A stretch of 35,051 nucleotides of DNA, from NCBI GenBank assembly GCA_046727855.1, contig JBKPDL010000191.1, positions 1-35,051 on the forward strand. Direction: 5' to 3'. The position numbers and the translations under genes are program-made. The stretch is from DASPWV01 sp046727855. Lineage in GTDB: Bacteria; Acidobacteriota; Vicinamibacteria; Vicinamibacterales; UBA2999. Within the stretch, counting starts at the first letter, position 1. Every line of letters begins with the position of its first letter. The notes beneath the pieces are model-generated. The model had not been told where the DNA came from, did no database searches, and saw only the letters and a list, made by a program, of their open reading frames with translations. Below, piece by piece: positions 13,829 through 22,531 of this stretch.

Positions 13829-15862
13829 ATGAAGCGGATGTTTTGGGCCTTCGTGCTCGCCAGTCTGCCGGCGCTCGTCGCCGCGCAGTCCACTCCCACC
13901 GATCGCCTCACCCTCGATCTGTATCTCGAATACGAGACGGTTTCCGACCCGCAGATCTCCCCCGACGGGTCGCAGATCATCTACACGCGCCAGTTCGTCG
14001 ACAAACAGACCGACCGTCGCGAATCGGCGTTGTGGATCATGAACGCCGACGGATCGAAAAACCGTTTCCTCGTGCGCGGCAGCAACGCGCGCTGGTCGCC
14101 CACCGGCGATCGCATCGCCTACACGGCGCAGACCGAGCCGCGCGGCACGCAGATCTTCGTGCGTTACATGGACGCCGAAGGCGCGGTGTCGCAGATCACC
14201 CGCGTCGAGAAAGCGCCGAGCGGCGTCGCGTGGTCACCGGATGGCACGCGCATTGGCTTCACGATGAACGTTGAGGCGAAGACCATCTGGAACATCCGCA
14301 TGCCGCGCGCCCCCGAAGGCGCCCGCTGGGTGGAAACGCCGCGCATCGTTGAACGCCTCGACTATCGACAGGATGGCGTCGGATTCGATGACGATGCGTA
14401 TCGGCATGTGTTTGTCGTGCCCGCGACGGGTGGCACGCCGCGGCAACTGACCAACGGCAACTGGAATCACAACGGTGTGGAGTGGACGCCGGACAGCAAA
14501 CAGATCCTGTTCGTCTCGAACCGAAGCGAAGATGCTGAGTATCAGTGGCGTGAGTCGGATATTTATTCCGTCAATACCGACAGCGGTGCGATTACACAGC
14601 TCACGCGACGCAAAGGGCCGGACAACAACCCCCAGGTCTCGCCCGACGGCAAGCGCGTCGCCTACACGGGCAGCGACTGGTCAAAGGACACTTGGCAGGA
14701 CAGCAAGCTGTATGTGATGAGCATCGACGGCAGCGGTCCCCGCCTCGTCTCGGGCAAATGGGATCGATCGCCGCAGAACGTCACGTGGAAGGACGACGGC
14801 ACCGGCGTGTATTTCACGGCCCAGGACCAGGGATCGCAAAACCTGTATTTCCTGCCGCTCGCCGGTACACGTTCCGACGAAGTGCAGACGGTCACGCGCG
14901 GCACGCACATGCTCACCACGTCGAGCGTGGCGAAGGGCAAGGCCGTTGGCGTGCTCACCTCATTCCAGAAACCGCCGGACGTGGTGACGTTCGACGTCAA
15001 CGCGCCGCAACAGGTCAAGCAGTTGACGGCAGTCAACGAAGACATCCTCGCAGGCCGAAAGCTCGGCGAGGTCAAAGAGATGTGGTACACCTCGGTTGAT
15101 GGGCAGAAGATTCAGGGCTGGTACATCACGCCGCCTGATTTTGATCCGGCCAAAAAATATCCGCTGCAACTCCACATCCACGGCGGCCCACACAGCATGT
15201 ACGGCGTCGGCTTCAACTTTGGCTGGCAGGAACACGCGGCCAACGGCTACGTGATTCTCTACACCAATCCCCGCGGCAGCACCGGCTACGGCAGCGCGTT
15301 CGGCAACATGATCATGCGCGCGTATCCGAGCAAGGACTTCGACGATCTCATGGCTGGCGTCGACGAAGTGTTGAAGAAGGGCTTCGTCGATGAGAGAAAC
15401 CTGTTTGTAACCGGCTGCAGCGGAGGCGGCGTGCTCACGGCGTGGACCGTTGGTCACACCGATCGGTTTGCGGCGGCGTCGGCGAACTGCCCCGTCATCG
15501 ACTGGCTCAGTTTCGTCGGCACTACCGACGGCGCGAGCTGGTACTACAACTTCGAGAAGTTGCCGTGGGAAGACCCGAGCGAGCATATCCGCCGCTCGCC
15601 GCTCACCTACGTCGGCAACGTCAAGACGCCGACGATGCTCATGACCGGTGTCAACGATCTGCGCACGCCCATGCCGCAGACCGAACAGTTCTACAGCGCG
15701 CTGAAACTGCGCAAGGTGCCGGCGGCGATGGTACGCTTCAATGACGAGTGGCACGGGACCACGTCCCGGCCCTCGAACTTCATGCGAACGCAGTTGTATA
15801 CGCGTTACTGGTTCGACAAGCACAAGCGCGGCGCCGCCACAACCACCAGCTCGCAACAGTAA
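13829..15862 (+). CDS. Exported S9-family prolyl oligopeptidase (acylaminoacyl/dipeptidyl peptidase type)
   Basis: A protein of 677 residues. GAGGAGG lies just upstream of the ATG. Residues 1-19 are a signal peptide (MFWAFVLASLPALVAAQ), so it is periplasmic or secreted. About residues 30-400 form a beta-propeller with TolB/WD-like repeats (SPDGSQIIYTR, WSPTGDRIAYT, WSPDGTRIGFT, WTPDSKQILFV, SPDGKRVAYT); the rest is the alpha/beta-hydrolase domain, with nucleophile S531 in GCSGGG (more often GGSYGG), D610 in GVNDLRTP and H642 in EWHGT. It should remove short peptides from peptide N-termini. Followed by an M28 peptidase after two bases, so the pair probably degrades peptides together. Confidence 0.94.
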   Translation: MKRMFWAFVLASLPALVAAQSTPTDRLTLDLYLEYETVSDPQISPDGSQIIYTRQFVDKQTDRRESALWIMNADGSKNRFLVRGSNARWSPTGDRIAYTAQTEPRGTQIFVRYMDAEGAVSQITRVEKAPSGVAWSPDGTRIGFTMNVEAKTIWNIRMPRAPEGARWVETPRIVERLDYRQDGVGFDDDAYRHVFVVPATGGTPRQLTNGNWNHNGVEWTPDSKQILFVSNRSEDAEYQWRESDIYSVNTDSGAITQLTRRKGPDNNPQVSPDGKRVAYTGSDWSKDTWQDSKLYVMSIDGSGPRLVSGKWDRSPQNVTWKDDGTGVYFTAQDQGSQNLYFLPLAGTRSDEVQTVTRGTHMLTTSSVAKGKAVGVLTSFQKPPDVVTFDVNAPQQVKQLTAVNEDILAGRKLGEVKEMWYTSVDGQKIQGWYITPPDFDPAKKYPLQLHIHGGPHSMYGVGFNFGWQEHAANGYVILYTNPRGSTGYGSAFGNMIMRAYPSKDFDDLMAGVDEVLKKGFVDERNLFVTGCSGGGVLTAWTVGHTDRFAAASANCPVIDWLSFVGTTDGASWYYNFEKLPWEDPSEHIRRSPLTYVGNVKTPTMLMTGVNDLRTPMPQTEQFYSALKLRKVPAAMVRFNDEWHGTTSRPSNFMRTQLYTRYWFDKHKRGAATTTSSQQ

Positions 15863-15864
15863 TC

Positions 15865-17508
15865 ATGAAACAGACGCTCAAGCTCACGGTTCTCATTGCC
15901 TGCGCGGCCGTTGCCGCCGCGCAGGCGCAATCACCCGCTGCCGCACGCCAACGCTCCAACGCGGACCAAATAAAGACACCCTTCGAGGCACCTGTCGATC
16001 TCGGCACGATCGCGCGCATCAAGCAGGAAGCGCTCAACAACTCGCAGGTGATGGACCACGTGAGTTGGATGAGCGACGTGTACGGGCCGCGGATGTCAGG
16101 CACGCCGCAGTTTCAGCAGGCGAGCGAATGGGCGATGAAGCGGCTCACCGAGTGGGGCCTGGCCAACGTCCATCAGGAGCGCTTTCGGTTCGGGCAGGGG
16201 TGGAAAGTTGATCGTTTTTCCGCACACCTGATCGAACCTCGAGTGCAGCCGATCATCGGCTACCCGCGCTCGTATTCGCCGTCGACGAAGGGTGCCGTTA
16301 CTGCGGACGTCATGCGCGTCGACATCCGATCCGAGGCGGACTTCGCCAAGTACGCGGGCAAGCTGCGCGGCAAGATCGTGCTGCCACAGCCGGCACGCGC
16401 GGTCCGCATGCTCGAGGATCGCGTGTTGCTGCGCATGAACGAGAAGGACATCCAGGAAGCGGTCACGATGCCCATACCGGAAGCGGATCGGGCAGGCGGG
16501 GCAGCCAGGGCTGGCAGCAACTTCCCGGAAAAGCTGGCGCAGTTTTATGTGAGCGAAGGTGTCGCGGCGCTGCTCGAACGTGGATCTGACAGCGACATGT
16601 CGGCCGGCGGCAGTGATCTGTCGTGGCAGACGCAGCGTGTGGACGGCGGCACGATTTTCCCGGGAAGCGGCGGCAGCCGTGATCCCAAAGTCGCGCAGGG
16701 CGTGCCATCCGCCACGATCGCCGTCGAGCACTACAACCGGATGATTCGCATCCTCGACAAGGGCATTGCCGTCAAGGTGGAACTCGACATCCAGAGCACG
16801 TTCTATCCGGAAGCCGCGGACGCGCTGAACGGCATCAACACCATCGCCGAAATCCCCGGCAGCGATCGCGCTGACGAAGTCGTCATTCTCGGCGCGCACT
16901 TCGATTCGCATCCGTTTGCCACCGGCGCGACCGATAACGCAACTGGATCGAGCGCGATGATGGAAGCGCTGCGCGTGATCAGGAGCCTCGGCCTCAAGCC
17001 GCGGCGGACCATTCGCGTTGCGCTCTGGTCGGGGGAAGAGCAGGGCCTGCTCGGCTCGCGTGCGTATGTGGCGGAACATTTCGGCGGCACGGACAACACG
17101 GCGGTGAAGCCGGAACACGCCAAGCTTGCGGCGTATTTCAACCTGGATAACGGCACCGGTCGCATTCGCGGCATCTGGGTCCAGGGCAATCTGGGTGCGA
17201 TGCTGTTGTTCCGGCAGTGGATGGAGTCGGTGCGCGATCTTGGCGTGGACCTCGTGGGCCCGCGCGTCGTCGGATCAACCGATCATGCGTCGTTCGAGAA
17301 TGCCGGCCTGCCCGGCTTCCAGTTCATTCAGGAACGACTCGAATACAACTCGCGCACCCACCACTCGAATATGGATTTCGTCGATCGCGTGCAGCGCGAC
17401 GATCTGGTGCAGCAGGCCACCGTTGCCGCGGTGTTCGCATGGTACGCGGCGAACTGGCCGGACAAGCTGCCGCGGAAGGTGGTTGCGGCCAAACCTGGGA
17501 CGCAGTAA
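15865..17508 (+). CDS. Exported M28-family zinc aminopeptidase/carboxypeptidase-like exopeptidase
   Basis: A protein of 547 residues. The start at 15865 is two bases after the S9 peptidase stop and gives a signal peptide (KLTVLIACAAVAAAQAQ). The middle has a PA-type insert, and the C-terminal half is the M28 di-zinc domain: H345 (GAHFDSHP), D357 (GATDNATGSS), catalytic E391 with E392 (WSGEEQGLLGSRAYV), D428 (FNLDNGTG) and a terminal His at 499/500 (RTHHSNMDF). It probably clips single residues from peptides made by the S9 partner. The his leader peptide starts only 13 bases after its stop, so the his promoter must lie within the 3' part of this gene, or the his operon is read through from it. 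Confidence 0.94.
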   Translation: MKQTLKLTVLIACAAVAAAQAQSPAAARQRSNADQIKTPFEAPVDLGTIARIKQEALNNSQVMDHVSWMSDVYGPRMSGTPQFQQASEWAMKRLTEWGLANVHQERFRFGQGWKVDRFSAHLIEPRVQPIIGYPRSYSPSTKGAVTADVMRVDIRSEADFAKYAGKLRGKIVLPQPARAVRMLEDRVLLRMNEKDIQEAVTMPIPEADRAGGAARAGSNFPEKLAQFYVSEGVAALLERGSDSDMSAGGSDLSWQTQRVDGGTIFPGSGGSRDPKVAQGVPSATIAVEHYNRMIRILDKGIAVKVELDIQSTFYPEAADALNGINTIAEIPGSDRADEVVILGAHFDSHPFATGATDNATGSSAMMEALRVIRSLGLKPRRTIRVALWSGEEQGLLGSRAYVAEHFGGTDNTAVKPEHAKLAAYFNLDNGTGRIRGIWVQGNLGAMLLFRQWMESVRDLGVDLVGPRVVGSTDHASFENAGLPGFQFIQERLEYNSRTHHSNMDFVDRVQRDDLVQQATVAAVFAWYAANWPDKLPRKVVAAKPGTQ

Positions 17509-17521
17509 GCTGGGATTTCAC

Positions 17522-17590
17522 ATGACGTTCGTGCACATCCACCATCATCATCACCGTTCAGCGAACGGGCGAGGTGAGGTGCGTGTGTAA
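17522..17590 (+). CDS. hisL: his operon leader peptide (histidine-rich, 22 residues)
   Basis: A short reading frame beginning MTFV, then HIHHHHH (six His in seven codons, 17534-17554), then an Arg/Gly-rich tail ending EVRV and TAA at 17588. GGGA lies 6 bases before the ATG. It precedes a strong intrinsic terminator and then eight his genes on the same strand. A run of His codons in a leader followed by a terminator is the defining layout of his attenuation: ribosomes stall on the His codons when charged tRNA-His is scarce, letting an antiterminator form. The peptide itself has no expected function. It is too short for ordinary gene callers. Confidence 0.9.
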   Translation: MTFVHIHHHHHRSANGRGEVRV

Positions 17591-17620
17591 CGGATAGTCA
17601 GGCACGTTTGGAAACACACG
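17554..17620 (+). promoter_or_regulatory. his attenuator: alternative stems between the His codons and the terminator
   Basis: Candidate pairings seen by eye are as follows. A hairpin CCGTTC-AGC-GAACGG (17554-17568) starts at the last base of the final His codon and would be covered by a ribosome stalled there. Its 3' flank GCGAGG (17569-17574) can pair with CCTCGC (17629-17634) inside the terminator, and could serve as antiterminator. CGTGTGT (17582-17588) pairs perfectly with ACACACG (17614-17620), directly before the terminator. Which stems form was not computed. Confidence 0.6.
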
Positions 17621-17652
17621 AAGGCCCGCCTCGCGCGGGCCTTTTTATTTTT
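17621..17652 (+). terminator. Intrinsic terminator of the his attenuator
   Basis: The stem AGGCCCGC and GCGGGCCT (8 perfect pairs, mostly G-C) closes a 5-base loop and is followed by TTTTATTTTT, a textbook Rho-independent terminator. It lies 31 bases after the leader-peptide stop and about 160 bases before hisI, on the his strand. Confidence 0.93.
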
Positions 17653-17680
17653 AGAATCGCGGAGCGGAAGCGTTTTGGCA

Positions 17681-17706
17681 TCGCGGAGCTAAAGCTCCGC
17701 GCTACA
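17681..17706 (-). repeat. Dispersed palindromic repeat, copy D
   Basis: CGCGGAGCTAAAGCTCCGCG, a perfect palindrome apart from its centre, then CTACA; on the minus strand it reads TGTAGCGCGGAGC and so on, as in the other copies. It lies between the his attenuator terminator and hisI. Confidence 0.8.
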
Positions 17707-17708
17707 TC

Positions 17709-17772
17709 GTGTTGGTGAAGGAGGGTGTTGGTGAGGGATGGTGTTGGTGAGGGATGGTGTTGGTGAAGGCGA
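17709..17772 (+). repeat. 16-bp tandem repeat, four units
   Basis: Four consecutive units of GTGTTGGTGAGGGATG; units 2 and 3 are identical, and units 1 and 4 have a few changes near their ends. It sits between the attenuator and hisI, so it becomes part of the his mRNA leader. It is G/T-rich and is not expected to fold strongly on its own. Confidence 0.85.
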
Positions 17773-17811
17773 TCGTCACATAGCGCGGGTCTGCAGGACT
17801 GGAAGGCAACT

Positions 17812-18123
17812 ATGGACTTTTCAAAATTGGACGGGCTCATCCCCGCGGTCGTGCAGGATGCGACCAGCAGCGAAGTCCTCATGGTCGGCTTCATGAACGA
17901 CCGCGCGTGGGAAATCACGCGCGAGAGCGGTTATGTGACGTTTTTCAGTCGCACGCGCAACAAACTCTGGACCAAGGGCGAAACGTCCGGCAACCGCCTC
18001 AAAGTGCGGCAGATTCTCGCTGATTGTGACAACGACACGGTCCTGGTCAAGGTTGACCGCGAAGGCGATGGCAACGTTTGTCATACCGGGCAACGATCGT
18101 GTTTCTACACGGAGGTCAGGTAG
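17812..18123 (+). CDS. hisI: Phosphoribosyl-AMP cyclohydrolase
   Basis: A protein of 103 residues that opens the purine ring of phosphoribosyl-AMP, the third step of histidine synthesis. Landmarks are VGFMNDRAWEITRESGYVTFFSRTR, LWTKGETSGN, the Mg-binding DCDNDT and the zinc-binding Cys in NVCHTGQRSCFY. GGAAGG lies 5 bases before the ATG. It is the stand-alone form: the phosphoribosyl-ATP pyrophosphatase (HisE) domain often fused to it is absent, and no hisE is seen elsewhere in the window. It is the first gene of the operon, 40 bases before hisG. Confidence 0.96.
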   Translation: MDFSKLDGLIPAVVQDATSSEVLMVGFMNDRAWEITRESGYVTFFSRTRNKLWTKGETSGNRLKVRQILADCDNDTVLVKVDREGDGNVCHTGQRSCFYTEVR

Positions 18124-18163
18124 GGCTGGCGGGGCGGATGCGGCGAGCCGGGCAGGTGGAGGC

Positions 18164-19051
18164 ATGAAACTCAGATTGGGAATTCCCAAGGGATCGCTCG
18201 AAGCGGCGACGGTCCAACTCTTTCAACGGGCCGGGTTCAACGTGCTCGTCAGCACGCGCTCGTACTTCCCCTCAATCGATGATCCGGAGATTGAGTGCAT
18301 GTTGATTCGCGCACAGGAGATGGCGCGCTACGTTTCCGACGGCGTACTTGACGCCGGCCTGACCGGCCAGGACTGGATCGCCGAGCATCAGATCGGCCAT
18401 CCCGAGGAACCGGAACTGGTCACAATCGCCGATCTCGTCTACGCCAAACAAAGCTTCGGCAAAGTGCGCTGGGTGCTCGCGGCTCCTGAAGAGTCGCACT
18501 ACCGCACGCCCGGAGATCTCGAGGGGCGGCGCATCGCCACAGAGCTGGTACGCGTGACGAAACACTATTTCGATCGCAAGCGGATCAACGTTGCCGTCGA
18601 GTTTTCCTGGGGCGCAACCGAGGTGAAACCACCGGTGCTCGCCGATGCCATCGTCGAAGCGACCGAGACGGGATCGACGCTGCGGGCCAACCGCCTGCGG
18701 ATCATCGAAACGATCATGGAATCGAACACGCAGTTGGTGGCCAATCAGCAGGCGATGGGAGACGATTGGAAGCGGACCAAGATCGAGAACATCGCGCTCT
18801 TGTTGCGCGCCGCGATCGAAGCGCAAGGACGCGTCGGACTGATGCTCAACGTGCGACGCGCCGACCTTGACAAGATCATCGGTCAACTGCCGGCATTACA
18901 GCGGCCGACCGTGTCATCGCTGAGCGATCCCGACTGGGTGGCCGTGAATACGATCATCGAAGAACGAACCGTGCGCGACCTCATACCCAAACTGAAGGCG
19001 GCAGGCGGCCAGGGAATCGTTGAGTACCCGCTGAACAAGATAGTGATCTGA
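18164..19051 (+). CDS. hisG: ATP phosphoribosyltransferase, long form
   Basis: A protein of 295 residues that catalyses the committed step, joining ATP and PRPP. The start at 18164 gives MKLRLGIPKGSLEAATVQLF, the family N-terminus, just after GGAGG. DVLDAGLTGQDW-like (GVLDAGLTGQDWIAEHQ) and the ATEVKPPVLADAIVEATETGSTL phosphate-binding segment are visible. The last 80 or so residues (GLMLNVRRADLDKIIGQLPALQ to EYPLNKIVI) are the C-terminal regulatory domain of the long form, so the enzyme should be a hexamer inhibited by histidine and needs no HisZ. Feedback control would thus complement the attenuator. Confidence 0.96.
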   Translation: MKLRLGIPKGSLEAATVQLFQRAGFNVLVSTRSYFPSIDDPEIECMLIRAQEMARYVSDGVLDAGLTGQDWIAEHQIGHPEEPELVTIADLVYAKQSFGKVRWVLAAPEESHYRTPGDLEGRRIATELVRVTKHYFDRKRINVAVEFSWGATEVKPPVLADAIVEATETGSTLRANRLRIIETIMESNTQLVANQQAMGDDWKRTKIENIALLLRAAIEAQGRVGLMLNVRRADLDKIIGQLPALQRPTVSSLSDPDWVAVNTIIEERTVRDLIPKLKAAGGQGIVEYPLNKIVI

Positions 19052-19054
19052 ACC

Positions 19055-20302
19055 ATGATCGCCATTCTCCCGTCCTCGAATCGCAAGGCAGTCTCCGCGC
19101 TCCTCTCGGCGCACCGTACGCGCGATGCGGCTACGGACCAGCGTGCGGCGCGTATCGTCGCCGCCGTCAAACGCGAGGGCGACCGCGCGCTTCGCCGCTA
19201 CGCCCACGAGCTCGATGACCTGGTGGGAGCGCTCGAGATTCCGCGCGACGAGTGGGAACGGCGCGCCGCCGAACTTCCACGCAGCGTCCGCACTGCCATC
19301 CGGGGCGCGGCGCTGAACATCCGTCGCGTCGCGCGATTGCAGGTGCCGCGCGGTTTTCGCGTCACCGTGGCTGCCGGCGTTGCGGTTCAGCAACGCGTGA
19401 TCCCGCTGCGGCGTGTCGGTTGTTACGTTCCCGGCGGCCTCTATCCTCTTCCTTCGTCACTACTCATGACCGCGATTCCCGCGCGCGTCGCGGGTGTCGG
19501 CGAGGTCATCGCGATTTGCCCGCGGCCGCATCCCGCGGTGATCGCCGCCGCCATCGAGGCGCGCATCGATCGTTTCTTTCAGGTCGGCGGCGCGCATGGC
19601 GTCGCGGCGCTCGCCTACGGCACCCGCACCATTCCACGCGTGGACAAGATCGTCGGACCTGGCAACAAGTGGGTGGCGGCCGCCAAGGCGCTGGTGAGCG
19701 GCGATTGCGGCATCGATTTCTACGCCGGGCCGACCGAGATTCTGATCGTGACCAACAGCGGCCCTGCGCGCTGGCTGGCCGCGGACTTGATCGCGCAGGC
19801 GGAACACGATCCGGACGCCCGTGCAGTGATGATCACCACAAATCGCCGCTTGGCCGAACAGGTGCGACTGGCGGTCAAGCGGCTGGTCGGCGCCGACGGG
19901 CCGGCACGCACCTCGCTCGCGCGTCACGGCGGGATTATCGTCTGCCGCAGTCAGGCAGAAGCGATAGCGCTCGCCAACGCGGCCGCATCCGAGCACGTCG
20001 TGGTCGAGAACGAGGTCATGGCAGCAGGCATCAGGACCGCCGGCGCGCTGTTCGTCGGGCGGTGGACCGCGCAGGTGGCCGGCGACTACGCGATTGGATC
20101 GAATCACGTCCTGCCCACAGCCGGCGCGGCGCGCTTTCGCGGCGGGCTGAGCGCGGCTGATTTTGTGCGCCTGATGTCGGTGCAGCGCCTCACGCGCCGC
20201 GGTCTGGCGCGCCTTGCACCGATCATCACTACGCTGGCGCGGAGCGAGGGGCTCAAGGCACACGCGCTGTCGATCGACATGCGAATGGCGGATCGCGCAT
20301 GA
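19055..20302 (+). CDS. hisD: Histidinol dehydrogenase
   Basis: A protein of 415 residues that oxidises histidinol to histidine in two NAD-dependent steps. Family residues are present: VGCYVPGGLYPLPSSLLM, KIVGPGNKWVAAAK, DFYAGPTEILIV, the zinc and substrate ligands in LIAQAEHDPDA (Gln and His), the catalytic Glu-His in ASEHVVVEN, GDYAIGSNHVLPTAG and the last His in KAHALSID. GDYAIGSNH differs slightly from the usual GDYASGTNH. It starts 3 bases after hisG and overlaps hisC by ATGA. Length is a little under the usual 430, mostly at the N-terminus. Confidence 0.96.
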   Translation: MIAILPSSNRKAVSALLSAHRTRDAATDQRAARIVAAVKREGDRALRRYAHELDDLVGALEIPRDEWERRAAELPRSVRTAIRGAALNIRRVARLQVPRGFRVTVAAGVAVQQRVIPLRRVGCYVPGGLYPLPSSLLMTAIPARVAGVGEVIAICPRPHPAVIAAAIEARIDRFFQVGGAHGVAALAYGTRTIPRVDKIVGPGNKWVAAAKALVSGDCGIDFYAGPTEILIVTNSGPARWLAADLIAQAEHDPDARAVMITTNRRLAEQVRLAVKRLVGADGPARTSLARHGGIIVCRSQAEAIALANAAASEHVVVENEVMAAGIRTAGALFVGRWTAQVAGDYAIGSNHVLPTAGAARFRGGLSAADFVRLMSVQRLTRRGLARLAPIITTLARSEGLKAHALSIDMRMADRA

Positions 20303-21375
20303 CCAGAATCCAGGGTATTCCGCATCTCGGCAACGGCGTCCGGCTGCACCTCAACGAAAACACCGGCGGCTGTTCGCCCAAAGTCGTCGAAGCCGTGCGG
20401 GCGTTCGCCGCGAGCGGACTCGCGACCTATCCGGACTATCGCGCGGCCGTGATCGAGACCGCCGCTTTTCTGAACGTGGATCCTGAGTGGCTCGTGCTCA
20501 CCAACGGCCTCGACGAAGGTGTGCTGCTCACAGCCATTGGTTATCTCGGCGCGCGTGCACCCGAAGCGCTCGTGCAAGCGGGTGCGCCGTTTGTTGCACT
20601 GGCAGGTCAATGCGAGGTCGTGGTTGCGACGCCGGCGTTCGAAACGTATGTGACCACCGCCAAGGCGCTCGGCGCGCGCGTCGTTGAAGTGCGACCCGCG
20701 GCAGATTACGCGTTTCCCGCGGAGGGTGTGCTCAAGGCGATCACGCCAAACACGCGGCTGGTCTACATCAACAACCCGAACAATCCTACCGGTCAGCCGG
20801 TGTCGAAAGATGCCATCCGCGCGGTGATTCGTGCGGCCGGCCATGCGCTGGTGTTCGTGGACGAGGCCTACCACGATTTCATGGGCGAACACTTTCTCGA
20901 AGAAGGCCTGACGCACCCCAACGTCATCATCGGCCGTACGTTTTCGAAAGCGCACGGGCTGGCGGGTATGCGCATCGGCGTGATGATCGCGCAGCCGGCG
21001 CTGCTCGAACCGATCCGCTTTGTCATGCCGCTCTTCAACCTGAACGTCGTCGCGGTGGCCGCACTGCGTGCCGCGCTCACCGATCGCGAGTTCACGCCGT
21101 GGTATCTCGCGCAGGTTGCCGAATCGAAGGAGATCCTTTACCAGGCGCTCGAGCGGTCGGGGTTACGCTACTGGAAGAGCGCGGCGAATTTCGTGCTCGT
21201 CGACGGAGGCGCCCGGAACGACGCGCTCGTCAACGGACTCATTGCGCGCGGCGTGCTGGTGCGTGATCGCGCGAAGGACCCGGCCACGCCCAACTGCTTC
21301 CGGATCACGACGGGGGTGGTCGAACACACGCGCATGGCGGCAGAAGTGTTGGAGGAACTGTGCGCCGCGCGCTGA
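20299..21375 (+). CDS. hisC: Histidinol-phosphate aminotransferase
   Basis: A PLP enzyme of 358 residues (fold type I, class II) that converts imidazole-acetol phosphate to histidinol phosphate. Visible landmarks are LHLNENTGGCSPKV, YINNPNNPTGQPVS, the PLP-contacting FVDEAYHDFMGE and the Schiff-base lysine in RTFSKAHGLAGMRIG. It overlaps hisD by 4 bases and hisB by 16. A distant relative with a Tat signal is found at 27833. Confidence 0.95.
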   Translation: MTRIQGIPHLGNGVRLHLNENTGGCSPKVVEAVRAFAASGLATYPDYRAAVIETAAFLNVDPEWLVLTNGLDEGVLLTAIGYLGARAPEALVQAGAPFVALAGQCEVVVATPAFETYVTTAKALGARVVEVRPAADYAFPAEGVLKAITPNTRLVYINNPNNPTGQPVSKDAIRAVIRAAGHALVFVDEAYHDFMGEHFLEEGLTHPNVIIGRTFSKAHGLAGMRIGVMIAQPALLEPIRFVMPLFNLNVVAVAALRAALTDREFTPWYLAQVAESKEILYQALERSGLRYWKSAANFVLVDGGARNDALVNGLIARGVLVRDRAKDPATPNCFRITTGVVEHTRMAAEVLEELCAAR

Positions 21376-21947
21376 TCGATCGCCGGACGGCCGAAACGCA
21401 GATTCGTATCGCGTTGAATCTCGACGGAACCGGCCGTTTCGAGAATCAGACCGGCATTCGTTTTCTCGATCACATGCTGGATTTGGTAGCGCGGCACGGC
21501 GCCTTCGATCTGACCATCCGCGCGGACGGCGACCTCGACGTCGACCAGCATCACACCGTCGAAGACGTGGGCATCGCGCTTGGCGAAGCGGTCACGAAGG
21601 CGCTGCGTTCGAAGCGTGGCATCAATCGCGCCGGATATTTCGTGATGCCGATGGACGAAACACTCGCCGTCGCCGCGATCGATCTGAGCGGCCGGCCGCA
21701 TGCGGTGATCGACACCAAAGTCGCGGTGCGCCTCGTCGGCGACCTGCAAACGGAGCTGGTGCACGACTTCTTCGCAGGGTTCGCTCTGGGTGCGCGCGCC
21801 AACGTTCACCTGAAGGTGCTCTACGGCCGCTCCAACCATCACAAGATCGAAGCCTGCTTCAAGGCGTTTGCGCGCGCCTTGCGCGTCGCCTGTGCGAGGG
21901 ATCGGCGCCTCGCGAAGATGCTGCCGAGCACGAAGGGTGTGCTGTGA
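21360..21947 (+). CDS. hisB: Imidazoleglycerol-phosphate dehydratase, monofunctional
   Basis: A protein of 195 residues. It starts with GTG at 21360 inside the end of hisC, with GGAGG 4 bases upstream. The Mn-binding motifs HHTVEDVGIALGEA and HHKIEACFKAFARALR, and FLDHMLDLVARHG, are intact. It lacks the N-terminal histidinol-phosphatase domain seen in enterobacterial HisB, so a separate phosphatase must be encoded outside this window. It overlaps hisH by GTGA. Confidence 0.96.
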   Translation: MRRALIDRRTAETQIRIALNLDGTGRFENQTGIRFLDHMLDLVARHGAFDLTIRADGDLDVDQHHTVEDVGIALGEAVTKALRSKRGINRAGYFVMPMDETLAVAAIDLSGRPHAVIDTKVAVRLVGDLQTELVHDFFAGFALGARANVHLKVLYGRSNHHKIEACFKAFARALRVACARDRRLAKMLPSTKGVL

Positions 21948-22531
21948 TCGCGCTCGTCGACTACGGCGCCGGCAATCTCACATCGGTGCGCAAGGCGTTT
22001 GCGGCGCTCGGGGCGGAGGTTGGCACGCCGTCGAACGCGAACGGGCTGGTACACGCGCGCGCAATTGTTGTCCCGGGCGTCGGACATTTCGACGCGACAA
22101 CGGCAATCGATCGCGAGTGGCGGCACGTCATCCGCCAACGCGTCGACGCCGGCGTGCCGCTCTTGGGAATCTGTCTCGGCCTGCAATGGTTGTTCGAGGG
22201 GAGCACGGAAGCGCCGGGCGTGACCGGTCTGGGACTCTTTGCCGGCCAGTGCGTGCGGCTCGAGGCGCCAAAGGTTCCGCACGTGGGCTGGAACACCCTC
22301 GCGATCCGCTGTGGCTCGCGATTGATGACGAACATCGCAGACCAGGCGCAGGTGTACTTCACGCATTCCTATGCGGCGCCGGTCATCCCCGCGACTGTTG
22401 CCGCGACCACCTACGGCGCGACGTTTTCTGCCGCGGTCGAGCACGGCAACGTCGCGGCGGTTCAGTTTCATCCCGAAAAGTCCGGCGACGTGGGCCTCCG
22501 CATCCTGAGAAACTGGCTCGATGCTCTCTAA
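21944..22531 (+). CDS. hisH: Imidazole glycerol phosphate synthase, glutaminase subunit
   Basis: A class I glutamine amidotransferase of 195 residues that feeds ammonia to HisF. The start is the GTG at 21944 (VIALVDYGAGNLTSVRKAF) that overlaps the hisB stop. The triad is visible: Cys in GICLGLQWLFEGS, and His/Glu in VQFHPEKSGD. It overlaps hisF by 11 bases, as expected for two subunits made in a fixed ratio. Confidence 0.95.
   Translation: MIALVDYGAGNLTSVRKAFAALGAEVGTPSNANGLVHARAIVVPGVGHFDATTAIDREWRHVIRQRVDAGVPLLGICLGLQWLFEGSTEAPGVTGLGLFAGQCVRLEAPKVPHVGWNTLAIRCGSRLMTNIADQAQVYFTHSYAAPVIPATVAATTYGATFSAAVEHGNVAAVQFHPEKSGDVGLRILRNWLDAL

Noticed and set aside
17709..17772. CRISPR-like array
   Set aside because: The units are directly adjacent with no spacers, and no cas genes are present.
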